This document shows, one piece after another, positions 34,650 to 43,156 of a DNA stretch of 64,000 nt. The position numbers and the translations under genes were made by a program. This DNA comes from Aldehydirespirator sp965219165 (GTDB lineage: Bacteria > Actinomycetota > Acidimicrobiia > Acidimicrobiales > Aldehydirespiratoraceae): the NCBI GenBank assembly GCA_965219165.1, contig CBDCMW010000002.1:1-64000 (forward strand), written 5' to 3'. How positions within the stretch are numbered: position 1 is the first letter of the stretch; every line of letters begins with the position of its first letter. The notes below the pieces were generated by a model that saw only the letters and a list, made by a program, of their open reading frames with translations, did not search any database and had not been told where the DNA came from.

Positions 34650-37600
34650 ATGCACACCGCCGACGCAGTGTTGTCACGCTGCCTGTCGATTGACCTTGAA
34701 GTCTCCCCCCGGGACGGCCACGTCCACGCGTTGGCGGGTGTGCGCGCCGATACGGACCGAAGCATGACATGGACGCTCGAGGCTCGCGGCGATGGCGAGG
34801 CAGGCGGACGCATCGCGTGCTTGGAGGGAGACGATGTTGTATCGGTCAAGGAGGGGGACTCTGTCAAGGAGGCGCTCGCGGCGCTCGACGGTCTCGCAGA
34901 GGGCGCTGACTTCGTAGTCGGTCACAACATCATCAAGTTCGACCTTCCCCGTCTGCAAGCCGCCGCTCCCGGGTTGGGGCTGTTGCAGATGCCTGTGGTG
35001 GACACGCTGTGGCTGAATCCGCTGGCGTTCCCTGCCAACCCGTACCACCATCTTGTCAAGCACTACAAGGACGCGCCGCTCAAACGCTCCCAGCGCAACG
35101 ATCCGTACCTGGATGCCCGGCTGGCGCTGCAGGTGTTCAACGACCAGCAGCACAAGCTGGCAGAAGCACCGCCGGAGATGGTGACGGCATGGCACTGGCT
35201 GACCACAAACCCCGCTGCGGCCGGCTTCGACTTGTTCTTCACAGCGTTGCGGGGCGCGCAGCGGCCCGAGGTCGCCGAAGCGCGGGATGCGATCCGCGCG
35301 GGCATGGAGGGCCGCTCATGTGAGTCGCAGATGAGCCGGGCGGTAGCGGACGCAGCAGAGCACGGCTGGGTGCTGGCATACGCGCTGGCGTGGCTGTCGG
35401 TGTCAGGAGGCAACTCGGTGATGCCTCCCTGGGTGCGGCATCAGTTCCCTGCGGCTGGGCGGCTCGTGAGGCGCTTGCGCGACGAGGCCTGCGGCGAGCA
35501 GGGCTGTAGGTGGTGCCGCAGCTACCACGATCCCGCTTCGGAACTAAAGCGCCTGTTCGGCTTCGAGGCATTCAGATCTGAGCCCAAAGAACCCGAGACG
35601 GGCAAGCCGATGCAGCAGACGATCGTCGAGGCGGCGATGCAGGGCCAAGATGTGCTCGCGATACTGCCGACGGGCACAGGCAAGTCGTTGTGCTACCAGA
35701 TACCCGCTCTGTCTCGCTACTACAAGACGGGCGCGTTGACTGTGGTGCTGTCGCCGCTGGTGGCGCTGATGGCCGATCAGGCGGCGGGTCTCAAGAGGCA
35801 CGGCATCACGTCTTGTGTCACCGTGAACGGGCTGTTGTCGATGCCTGAGCGGGCTGAGGCCCTCGAGCAGGTGAGGCTCGGCGATGCCGCGATCTTGTTG
35901 ATCTCCCCCGAGCAGCTCCGCAGCGTGTCGGTGCGAAGCGCGCTGCGACAGCGCGAGATTGGCGCCTGGGTGCTCGACGAAGCCCACTGCCTGTCCAAGT
36001 GGGGACACGACTTCCGTCCCGACTACCGCTATGTGGGGAGGTTCATCAGCGAGAGAGCCGGCAGCGAGCGCACACCGCCGGTGCTGTGCTTGACCGCGAC
36101 AGCCAAACCAGAGGTCAGGACCGAGATCTGCGACTACTTCAAGCGGCACCTGGGAATCGACATGACGGTGTTCGACGGCGGCAGCCGCCGCACCAACCTG
36201 GACTTCGTCGTGATCCCGACATCGGAGCCCGCCAAGCACCAAAACATCTACTCGACGCTGACCCATCATCTGCCGCCGCAGACACCCGGCGGCGCGATCG
36301 TGTACTGCGCGACGCGGCGGCGCACCGAGCAGGTAGCCGAGTTCCTGCAAGAGAAGGGGATTCAAGCGGACCGCTTCCATGCTGGCTTGGCCCCCGAGGA
36401 GAAGAAGACCATTCAGCAGCGCTTCATCGCAGGCGAGTTGCGCGCCATTGCCGCGACAAACGCGTTCGGGATGGGCATCGACAAGCCTGACGTGCGGCTG
36501 GTGATCCACGCCGACATCCCGTCGTCGTTGGAGAACTACCTGCAGGAGGCAGGCCGCGCCGGGCGAGACCAGCAGCAAGCACACTGCGTGCTGCTGTACA
36601 CCAACGACGACGTGGAACGCCAGTTCGGGATGTCGGCGCGGTCGCGTCTCACGCGGCGGGAGATCCACGGGGTGCTGCGTGCGCTGCGTGCGCTGGACCG
36701 GCGCAGCGGCAGGCGAGGCGAGGTGGTGGCCTCCCCCGGGGAGATACTCACCGAAGACGAAGCCGACGACTTCAGACGCGACTCAACCACAGACGACACC
36801 CGGGTGCGCACCGCGGTCGCATGGCTCGAGGAAGCGAAGCTGCTGACCCGCGAAGAGAACCGGGTGAAGATATTCCCTTCGTCGCTGCGTGTCGCATCAG
36901 TCCAAGACGCCAAGAACAGACTCGCGGACCACAAACTCGCGGCCCGCTACCGGGATGCGCTCGTGGCCGTCGTGGAGACGCTTATCAACGCTGACCCCGA
37001 CGAGGGCATCTCCACCGACGCGCTCATGGAGGTCACCGGCCTGCCCCCCGACCGTATCACGGCCGCGCTCAATGACCTCGAGCGGCTCGGTCTCGCCAGC
37101 AACGACACCGTGATGACCGCGTTCGTGCATTTCGGTGTGCGCCGCCCCTCCCGCAGCCGCCTCACCGAGGCGGCAGACATGGAGCAGCAACTCATCAAGA
37201 TGATGCGCGAACTCGCCCCCGACATGGACGAGGGCGAGCAGGCTCCCCTGAACCTGCGGATCGCGGCGCAGGGTCTCAAAGACGCCGGATTCCCCGATGC
37301 CCGGCCCGAGCATGTGACCCGCACGCTGGAGGGCATCGCCCGAGACGGCCGCGGCGTCGGCGGCGGCGGCAGCGTCGCGGTGCGCAAACACGCCGCCGAG
37401 ACCGTGATGGTCACCCTCAAACGCAGCTGGGACTCACTAGCGGGCATGGCCAAACGCCGCCGGGCCGCAGCCGCCGCGCTGCTGGATCACTTCCTCCAAG
37501 AGCTGCCAGCCAACAGCCGCGGCAACGACCTACTCGTCACCACGACGCTGGGCAAGCTGCAACAGTCCATCAACCAGACCCTCGATGCCGATCCGCAGCT

Positions 37601-39869
37601 CCAAAGCGACACCAAAGACCCGCGCAAGCTAATGGAACGCGCCCTGCTGTGGATGCACGAGCAAGAAGCCATCAGACTCAACAAGGGCCTCACAGTGTTC
37701 CGCCCAGCGATGACCATCGCCCTCGAAGCAGAAACACGCGGGTTCCGGCAATCGGACTTCGAAGAACTCCAGCATCACTACGACCGATCTGTGCAGCAGA
37801 TCCATGTGATGGCCGAGTACGCGGATCTGGGTCGACTTGATCGGCTCGCTGACGCGCTGCGGTTGGCGCTGGACTACTTCGAACTCGGCGAAGACGAGTT
37901 CGTGCGCCGCTGGCTGCCGCACCGCCGATCCGAGATGAACCGAGAGACGACCGCGGAGTCGTGGCAGGCCATCGTCGAGAGCCTGGACAACCCGCGCCAG
38001 CGCGCGCTGGTGGCAGACGACCGCGAAGCCACAAATGCGCTGGTGCTGGCAGGGCCAGGCTCAGGCAAGACAACAGTGCTGGTGCATCGCATCGCCTATC
38101 TGGTCCGATGCAGACGCCAAGACCCCCGAGGCATCCTGGCGCTGGCCTACAACCGTCACGCCGCAGCCGAGATCCGCCGCCGGCTGCGAGACCTCATCGG
38201 CAACGACTCCCGCGGCGTGATGGTGCTCACATGCCACGCCCTGGCCATGCGGCTCATCGGCGCGAGCTTCTCCGCCGCCGCGAACCAGCCCCGCAACGAA
38301 GACATCGAAGCCGCCCTCAAAGACACCATGAAGAAAGCCACTGCCTTGTTGCGAGGCGAGGAACTGGAAGGCGAAGAGGTGGAGCCGGAGGAGGCCGAGG
38401 AATCAAGGACGAGGCTGCTGGCGGGGTTCCGGTGGATACTCGTAGACGAGTACCAAGACATCGGCCCAGAAGAATACGAGCTCATAGCGGCGCTGGCGGG
38501 ACGGACAGTCTCAGACGTAGACACCCGGCTCACGATCTTCGCCGTTGGCGACGACGACCAGAACATCTACGCATTCAACGGATCCTCACCGGAGTTCATC
38601 CGCCGCTTCGAGCAGGACTACAACGCCAGAACCTCCCTGCTGATCGAGAACTACCGCTCAAGCGGCCACATCATCGACGCCGCCAACGCAGTCATCGCGC
38701 CGGCACAGCCCCGGATGAAAGCCGACCACGCCATCCGCAGAAACGACCAGCGCAGCAACGACCCACCAGGAGGCATCTGGCAGAGCCTGGACCCCGTCTC
38801 CGCAGGCCGCGCACAGATCCTGGCACCCGCCGGCGACGCGATCTCACAGGCGCAAGCCGCGATCGCAGAGATGGCACGACTGTCGAACCTCACATCGGAC
38901 TGGGACTGGGCACGCTGCGCGGTCATTGCACGCGAATGGAGCTACCTCGAACCGATCCGCAGCATCTGCGAATGCGACAACATCCCCGCTCAGCTGGCCA
39001 ACGAAGGCGACCTGAGCATATGGCACCTGCGCGAAACCCAGTCCCTGAGACATGAAGCCCAGCGGCACGGCACAGCCCTGATACGCAACGGCGACCTCAA
39101 AGCATGGATCGACCGCCAACCCCCCGGACCATGGATCGACCTGCTGACCCAAGCCCTAGAAGAACACGAACTCGAAACCGGCGGCGCAGAAGTACCGCCA
39201 GCGTCGTTCATCGAATGGCTCGCAGAATGGTGCCGAGACACCCGCCGTCGCCAACGCGGGCTGCTGCTGTTGACCGCGCACCGCGCCAAAGGCCTCGAAT
39301 TCGACCATGTGGTCGTGCTCGACGGAGGCTGGAACCGCCGCAGCCGCCAAGAAGACACCGACGCCCCACGGCGCCTCTACTACGTGGCCATGACCCGAGC
39401 CAAACAGACACTCACCCTGACTCGCCTACAGAATGCCCACCCCTTCCAAAGCCCGCTCAACAACAAGCCCTCAGTGTTGCGGCGGCCGCAGACCGCGTTG
39501 CCGCACCCGACACCGGAGATGGCTCGCCGCTACCGCACCCTCACCCTCAAAGACGTGGACCTGGGCTTCGCCGGCCGCAAGCCACCCAGCAACCGCGTAC
39601 ATCGCAGCATCAGGATCCTCACACCAGGGGACCGGCTCCAAACACGTCGCCGCCACGACCGCTGGGAACTCCTCGACAGCGCCGGGATGCCAGTCGGCGC
39701 TCTAGCGCGCAGCTACGACACGCCCGACAACCTGCCCTGCACCCAAGCCAGAGTCGCAGCCGTCGCCACCTGGAACAAGGATCGCTCAGACCCCCAGTAC
39801 CGACAGAACCTGCACTGCGATCACTGGGAGGTCGTCATACCCGAACTCACCTTCGAACCCGCAGATTGA
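34650..39869 (+). CDS. giant DEDDh exonuclease - RecQ helicase - UvrD-like helicase fusion
   Basis: 1739 residues with three enzyme modules. Residues 10-165: a DEDDh-type 3'-5' exonuclease-like domain (SIDLEVS with D15/E17; GHNIIKFD with H92-D98; YLDARLALQVF). Residues 320-690: a RecQ helicase (PTGTGKS at 340-346, DEAHC at 443-447, LTATA, ATNAFGMGIDKPDVRLVIHA, QEAGRAGRD from 632). After a helical region with two winged-helix-like parts (to about 1090) comes a UvrD/SF1A helicase: GPGSGKTT at 1135-1142, VDEYQD at 1265-1270, VGDDDQNIYAF, IENYRSS, TAHRAKGLEFDHVV and YVAMTRAKQT from 1578. A C-terminal accessory domain ends the protein. All motor motifs are intact. Function is unknown; processing of foreign or damaged DNA is a reasonable inference from its domains and island setting. 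ATG 34650 has only a weak ribosome site. Confidence 0.93.
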   Translation: MHTADAVLSRCLSIDLEVSPRDGHVHALAGVRADTDRSMTWTLEARGDGEAGGRIACLEGDDVVSVKEGDSVKEALAALDGLAEGADFVVGHNIIKFDLPRLQAAAPGLGLLQMPVVDTLWLNPLAFPANPYHHLVKHYKDAPLKRSQRNDPYLDARLALQVFNDQQHKLAEAPPEMVTAWHWLTTNPAAAGFDLFFTALRGAQRPEVAEARDAIRAGMEGRSCESQMSRAVADAAEHGWVLAYALAWLSVSGGNSVMPPWVRHQFPAAGRLVRRLRDEACGEQGCRWCRSYHDPASELKRLFGFEAFRSEPKEPETGKPMQQTIVEAAMQGQDVLAILPTGTGKSLCYQIPALSRYYKTGALTVVLSPLVALMADQAAGLKRHGITSCVTVNGLLSMPERAEALEQVRLGDAAILLISPEQLRSVSVRSALRQREIGAWVLDEAHCLSKWGHDFRPDYRYVGRFISERAGSERTPPVLCLTATAKPEVRTEICDYFKRHLGIDMTVFDGGSRRTNLDFVVIPTSEPAKHQNIYSTLTHHLPPQTPGGAIVYCATRRRTEQVAEFLQEKGIQADRFHAGLAPEEKKTIQQRFIAGELRAIAATNAFGMGIDKPDVRLVIHADIPSSLENYLQEAGRAGRDQQQAHCVLLYTNDDVERQFGMSARSRLTRREIHGVLRALRALDRRSGRRGEVVASPGEILTEDEADDFRRDSTTDDTRVRTAVAWLEEAKLLTREENRVKIFPSSLRVASVQDAKNRLADHKLAARYRDALVAVVETLINADPDEGISTDALMEVTGLPPDRITAALNDLERLGLASNDTVMTAFVHFGVRRPSRSRLTEAADMEQQLIKMMRELAPDMDEGEQAPLNLRIAAQGLKDAGFPDARPEHVTRTLEGIARDGRGVGGGGSVAVRKHAAETVMVTLKRSWDSLAGMAKRRRAAAAALLDHFLQELPANSRGNDLLVTTTLGKLQQSINQTLDADPQLQSDTKDPRKLMERALLWMHEQEAIRLNKGLTVFRPAMTIALEAETRGFRQSDFEELQHHYDRSVQQIHVMAEYADLGRLDRLADALRLALDYFELGEDEFVRRWLPHRRSEMNRETTAESWQAIVESLDNPRQRALVADDREATNALVLAGPGSGKTTVLVHRIAYLVRCRRQDPRGILALAYNRHAAAEIRRRLRDLIGNDSRGVMVLTCHALAMRLIGASFSAAANQPRNEDIEAALKDTMKKATALLRGEELEGEEVEPEEAEESRTRLLAGFRWILVDEYQDIGPEEYELIAALAGRTVSDVDTRLTIFAVGDDDQNIYAFNGSSPEFIRRFEQDYNARTSLLIENYRSSGHIIDAANAVIAPAQPRMKADHAIRRNDQRSNDPPGGIWQSLDPVSAGRAQILAPAGDAISQAQAAIAEMARLSNLTSDWDWARCAVIAREWSYLEPIRSICECDNIPAQLANEGDLSIWHLRETQSLRHEAQRHGTALIRNGDLKAWIDRQPPGPWIDLLTQALEEHELETGGAEVPPASFIEWLAEWCRDTRRRQRGLLLLTAHRAKGLEFDHVVVLDGGWNRRSRQEDTDAPRRLYYVAMTRAKQTLTLTRLQNAHPFQSPLNNKPSVLRRPQTALPHPTPEMARRYRTLTLKDVDLGFAGRKPPSNRVHRSIRILTPGDRLQTRRRHDRWELLDSAGMPVGALARSYDTPDNLPCTQARVAAVATWNKDRSDPQYRQNLHCDHWEVVIPELTFEPAD

Positions 39870-39964
39870 CCGACAACCTCCAACAAATCACACCGCTAGT
39901 GATCGTGACCGACAACGGCCCGGCCACGGCCTACGCCGCAGTGTCCGCAGATTCCAGCGCAACG

Positions 39965-39998
39965 GAAGAACCCGCCTCTGCGACGGGACGGGTTCTTC
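39965..39998. terminator. strong hairpin downstream of the helicase gene
   Basis: GAAGAACCCG (39965-39974) and CGGGTTCTTC (39989-39998) are exact complements around a 14-base loop. It lies about 95 bases past the helicase stop. No T-run, but the stem is strong and A/T-capped, as in actinobacterial terminators. Confidence 0.55.
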
Positions 39999-40140
39999 GA
40001 AGGCAGGGCAGGGCCGACGCGATCGCACCCAGCAGGGACCGGTCCTCCTCGGCGAGCGCTGGTCAGTTGTTCTTCCGGCGTAGCACTGTGAGCTCGTGGC
40101 GAAGGACGATGATCTCGAGGTTCCTTCGAGCGTCCCGGAC
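39990..40140 (-). pseudogene. transposase (integrase-core type), N-terminal fragment with internal stop
   Basis: The minus strand reads RRNLEIIVLRHELTVLRRKN, a stop codon, then PALAEEDRSLLGAIASALPC in the same frame. This is the start of a common actinobacterial integrase-core transposase. The stop and the loss of the remaining gene show decay. Confidence 0.6.
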
Positions 40141-40292
40141 GCACAGCCATGGTTGCCAATGAAGCGAAGAACCGGTACTGAACACGATGCATGGGCTCCC
40201 TGGATGCAAGCGCACCGTGCCTGGTCAGCGCACACGACCGGATTGTGGGCACCCACCGGGACTGAGCCGGTTGACCTTCGTAGACTAAGGGG

Positions 40293-40508
40293 ATGGGACC
40301 GAAGGTCGACACAGCGGATCTGCGGTCCGCTAGCGCAGTTGCCGAGCAACTGGGGCTAGCTCAGTACAACAGCGTGACGACGTACATGCATCGCGATGAC
40401 GATTTTCTCCGTCCAGTCGTCTGCAAGTCGCGTGGACACATCCGGCTTTGGCTGCGGAGCGATGTTGCCTCATGGAAGACGCGGAGACAGACAAGGGCTG
40501 AGGACTGA
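40293..40508 (+). CDS. small helix-turn-helix DNA-binding protein
   Basis: 71 residues from ATG 40293. SASAVAEQLGLAQYNSVTTY looks like a MerR/AlpA-type helix-turn-helix; RSHIRL-like basic strand (CKSRGHIRLWLRSDVASW) could be the wing. Such proteins act as excisionases or local regulators on mobile elements. It may control the next gene, whose GTG is 3 bases after its stop. Confidence 0.5.
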   Translation: MGPKVDTADLRSASAVAEQLGLAQYNSVTTYMHRDDDFLRPVVCKSRGHIRLWLRSDVASWKTRRQTRAED

Positions 40509-40510
40509 GG

Positions 40511-40777
40511 GTGACGGACACACTTGTAGTGAGCCTGTTCAAGCTGAGGCTCGTAGTAGCTCGGGTGGGCGAGATGGACCGCTCCAAGTGCCATTGCCCG
40601 GTGGGGCTCTGCGGCCGCCAGACCGTCGCGGCGGTCCGCACCGAGTGGCCCCGTTCTCCGTCTGGTTTCTGGGACTGCAAGGACTCACGCGGCGTCGCAG
40701 GAAAGTTCGGGGATCTGCGACAGAAGCGGTCCGGGGTGAGGTCCCCGGCGGCGCTGGCCCTCTCCGCTTGTCTATAG
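40511..40777 (+). CDS. hypothetical protein, probably truncated
   Basis: 88 residues from GTG 40511. The first 45 residues (TDTLVVSLFKLRLVVARVGE, MDRSKCHCPVGLCGRQT) look like a genuine conserved N-terminus and recall the opening of BrxE-like phage-defence proteins (K-L-R-x-V-x-x-x-G-E-x-D). After PSGFW the sequence loses character, so the gene is probably broken. The similarity is from memory of the pattern only, low confidence. It overlaps the tail of the toxin-like gene by 6 bases. Confidence 0.35.
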   Translation: MTDTLVVSLFKLRLVVARVGEMDRSKCHCPVGLCGRQTVAAVRTEWPRSPSGFWDCKDSRGVAGKFGDLRQKRSGVRSPAALALSACL

Positions 40778-41431
40778 CTCGATGCCCGCCGAGGGCCCTC
40801 GCCGGCGGCGCTGGCGCGTGTCGAGGGACCGGCGCGAGGCGTGCACACAGTCGCTCAGCCGGTCGTAGTCGTCGGTGTAGGCGCTGAACTCGTCGGGCTT
40901 GATCTCGTCGAAGTACTCAAGGGCGGTGGCCAGATGCTCTCGGCGGAAGCCGAGGTCCTTGCTGGCGGCGAGTTCGCAGAGCTTGTCGATGTCGAAACGG
41001 GTGACCAGACCCTCGAAGTCAATAAAGTCGCGGGCCTCGGCCCGCCCGGCCAGCGCGAGCACCTTGTCGGCTGCCAGTTCCTCCTCAGTCAGCACGAGTC
41101 CCTCCCCGGTGGACAGCGCGGGCATCAGCCGGTAGTCCGAGGCCAGGTCCACGTTGGTGGCCTCGTCGCCCGCGACGACGCGTAACCGGGCGAACGTCGG
41201 GCCTTCTGACAGCCTGGTCACTGCGAGGCCTTCGGCTTCGAGGGCGGCCTGGGCGGCCTCCAGGAGCGCTGTCACGCTCTGGGGGTGAGGAGCAAAGAAG
41301 TCCAGATCGTTCGTCGGCCGCGCCACTATGCCGCTGACGATGAGCGCCGCGCCGCCGGCAAGCGCGAACACCCCCGACTCCGGGAGCCGCGCAACGACAC
41401 GGCGGACCTGGTGCTGCAACTCGGTGAGCAC
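40772..41431 (-). CDS. AbiEii-like nucleotidyltransferase, putative toxin
   Basis: 219 residues from GTG 41431. The nucleotidyltransferase motif is FALAGGAALIVSGIVARPTN then DLDFFAP (GG-x9-10-G-R-x-T-x-D-L-D). A typical later motif is ADKVLALAGRAEARDFIDFE (AbiEii D-K-x2-A-L-x2-R-x-x-x-R-D-x-x-D). AbiEii toxins add nucleotides to RNA or other targets and arrest growth, often to block phage. It follows a 116-codon gene by 7 bases, the arrangement of an antitoxin-toxin pair. The catalytic residues look intact. Confidence 0.75.
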   Translation of the reverse strand: MLTELQHQVRRVVARLPESGVFALAGGAALIVSGIVARPTNDLDFFAPHPQSVTALLEAAQAALEAEGLAVTRLSEGPTFARLRVVAGDEATNVDLASDYRLMPALSTGEGLVLTEEELAADKVLALAGRAEARDFIDFEGLVTRFDIDKLCELAASKDLGFRREHLATALEYFDEIKPDEFSAYTDDYDRLSDCVHASRRSLDTRQRRRRGPSAGIEL

Positions 41432-41438
41432 CGCGTCT

Positions 41439-41789
41439 CTAGCCGATGTGTCCGCGCTCTTTAAGCCAGTCGCCCCAACGCTCGCGGACGTGCGGCGACA
41501 GATACAGCTCGTCCCAGACCTCCACGAGGATGTCAACGTCGATGTAGAAGCGCACGTCGGCTTCGAGGCCCTCTGTCATCACCCGCGCGTACAAGCGGCG
41601 CAAGTCGCGGCGGTCCTCCAGGTCGTAGTCATAGGGAGGGCTCCACGCGATGTGCCCCGGCAGCCTGACCACACCAGACGCCTTAGGCGCCGTCGGGTCC
41701 TCGATGTCGGCCGGGACCGCAACCGGCATCCGCCCCAGAGGCCTCACCCGCGGCGCACTGCCGACATCGAGCACCGCCTGTTCACCCAT
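41439..41789 (-). CDS. partner of the AbiEii-like protein, putative antitoxin
   Basis: 116 residues from ATG 41789. It is acidic; the N-terminal half contains a VRLPGHIAWSPPYDYDLEDR segment and the second half FYIDVDILVEVWDELYLSPH, with a C-terminal WGDWLKERGHIG. It is not the winged-helix AbiEi antitoxin that normally accompanies AbiEii, and I do not recognise the family. Antitoxin role is inferred from order and spacing alone. Confidence 0.6.
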   Translation of the reverse strand: MGEQAVLDVGSAPRVRPLGRMPVAVPADIEDPTAPKASGVVRLPGHIAWSPPYDYDLEDRRDLRRLYARVMTEGLEADVRFYIDVDILVEVWDELYLSPHVRERWGDWLKERGHIG

Positions 41790-42005
41790 GCAGCCCATTG
41801 TAGGTCCAGCACTGGCTTGTGCTGTGGGCTGCGGGTGAGCGGCCCCGATCGCTGGCTGGGATGGGCCGGGGTCCTCGTCACGGGGTTTGATCGTGTGGGT
41901 CGCCGAACAATCACCGCTGCACGAGACGCCCGTGTCGGCCGCAATCTGTGCCATGCGCTTGGACCACACGCAAGTCGGCGCCCCCGCGAAGCGACAGCGG
42001 GCACC

Positions 42006-42047
42006 CACAGGGCACACCTGAGCCTGCGCAATACCCGGTGAGGTTCA
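42006..42047 (+). repeat. 42-bp IS end, right copy, inverted
   Basis: Reverse complement of 34333-34374 with one mismatch. No transposase reading lies next to it. Together the copies bracket 7.7 kb with the helicase and toxin-like genes. Confidence 0.75.
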
Positions 42048-42503
42048 GAGTGAGCCGCTGGCGAGCGCAGTGCTTGCGAGTCGGGCTCAGTGGCCGGTGC
42101 TTGCGCCCTGACCTCGATCTGAGTGACGGTTGCTCCGACGGCCACACCCTCCGCGTCTGCATCGGCAAAATATGGCCTTTTGAACTGGTTGTTTAACTAT
42201 CGCTGGACTGGCGGTTATTACTTTGCTATATAAGTGTGCGGCAGGGCGAAGCGTCGCTCCCTTTCTACTAGAAGGCCGCGGCGGGCCATGCGGCGGAGGT
42301 TGTGACGGTCGGGATTGAGGTCTTCGTGCCATCTATCCACATCGGCACGAAACCAACGACCTGAGGGGTGCGGCGCACGGACAGGTTTGTAAGCGGCGAG
42401 CCGGTGACGTGCACGCCGGCCACTGCCTCCGTCAGAGCATTGTCGTCGATGGGACCACACCGGGACAACGGCAGCTGATCCCGGCCGGCAACGACCTCTC
42501 GCG
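42048..42503. other. non-coding stretch with attR-like site and A/T-rich arm
   Basis: About 455 bases. It holds the second tRNA 3'-end copy (42142-42155) and an A/T-rich arm to 42235. A minus-strand scrap (HNLRRMARRGLLVERERRFA, about 42220-42330) looks like the end of a winged-helix protein. Confidence 0.45.
42142..42155 (+). repeat. attR-like site
   Basis: Second copy of CCACACCCTCCGCG. The 75 bases that follow match those after the tRNA copy in blocks (GGCAAAATAT, GTTATTA, TTTGCTAT). Confidence 0.65.
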
Positions 42504-43001
42504 CTACTCGGCGAGCAGTGTGATGCGCCAGGGCGGTTCCTTGAGGGGCTCGTATGAGGCCCACAGCGTGAGGTGCACTTCGCCGCTGCGGGCGGTGAGC
42601 GTGCAGTAGGGGCCCGGCTCGTCGTCCGGCTCGGGCGCAGGGCATTGCTCGTCGATGTCGGTGCCGGTCCAGCCCGCGCCGACCGCGGCCGACAGCAGGT
42701 CTTGCCTGCCGGGAGGCTCCTCTGAGGACCATTCGACCCGAAAGGACGTGCAGCCCGTGCCGGTACAGAGCAGGCCGGCGCGAAAATCCCTGCGGACTTG
42801 CTCGGTCCACTCCGGCGGCGCCACGAACTGCTCGGCGGCCTCAGCCCGACGGGGGTCGTCTGCCGCGCAGCCCGCCGCGAGCATTGCCGCTGCGATCACA
42901 GCGCCGGCCAGCACCGAGCCGATCCGCCTTGCACCAGACCCCCCGAGCCGGTCTGCAGTATGTCTGACCGGCAAGCGCCAGCCCATGACGAGCGTTCTCA
43001 T
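42504..43001 (-). CDS. small lipoprotein
   Basis: 165 residues from ATG 43001. The signal segment SVLAGAVIAAAMLAAGCAAD has a lipobox Cys near residue 45. The secreted part of 120 residues has four more Cys (LLCTGTGCTSF; EQCPAP; YCTLTA), likely two disulfides, and ends in a strand pair (EVHLTLWASYE). Not recognised by family. It lies just right of the attR-like site, in the debris zone. Confidence 0.55.
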   Translation of the reverse strand: MRTLVMGWRLPVRHTADRLGGSGARRIGSVLAGAVIAAAMLAAGCAADDPRRAEAAEQFVAPPEWTEQVRRDFRAGLLCTGTGCTSFRVEWSSEEPPGRQDLLSAAVGAGWTGTDIDEQCPAPEPDDEPGPYCTLTARSGEVHLTLWASYEPLKEPPWRITLLAE

Positions 43002-43054
43002 CGCGGCACTAGAAGCCGAGGGCGACATGTCACCTGGCGGGCTTGTGCGGGCTT

Positions 43055-43156
43055 GTGCGGCGTCGGGTGCGAGCCGCTGAGGCTACCGGGTCACCGCTCG
43101 TTGGGGTTTGCGACGGTGGCGGGCTCGCTGGCGGTCTGGGCTTGCTGGAGGATCCA
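43055..43156. repeat. 102-bp repeat, copy 2 (LysR tail)
   Basis: Direct repeat of 31150-31251. It contains WILQQAQTASEPATVANPN and a stop, the last 21 codons of a LysR gene whose body is absent. Confidence 0.75.
43091..43156 (-). pseudogene. LysR C-terminal tail fragment
   Basis: WILQQAQTASEPATVANPN parallels the end of the intact LysR at 31.2 kb (WILQQAQTASKPTTDTDPN). The upstream part is replaced by a fragment of the nucleotidyltransferase-like second gene. Confidence 0.7.

Larger units (their letters stand above)
39870..40292. other. IS debris between the helicase and a small HTH gene
   Basis: No complete gene. It contains a plus-strand scrap PLVIVTDNGPA (DDE-type transposase motif, about 39890-39930), the hairpin at 39965-39998 and a minus-strand transposase fragment (listed separately). 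Confidence 0.55.
22912..42155. mobile_element. genomic island integrated at tRNA-Ser(GGA)
   Basis: The 14 bases CCACACCCTCCGCG at the tRNA 3' end recur at 42142-42155 in direct orientation. That is the pattern left by a site-specific integrase that uses a tRNA gene. Between them lie 19 kb of accessory genes: a surface protein, a solute-binding lipoprotein, GH3, TauE/SafE, LysR, IS remnants, a giant helicase fusion and a toxin-like pair. No intact integrase is inside, so the element is probably immobile now. Boundaries are inferred from the repeat, not from comparison with an empty site. Confidence 0.65.

Noticed and set aside
34323..42057. Target-site duplication outside the inverted 42-bp ends
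   Set aside because: The bases immediately outside the two ends do not match, so a single composite transposition cannot be shown.
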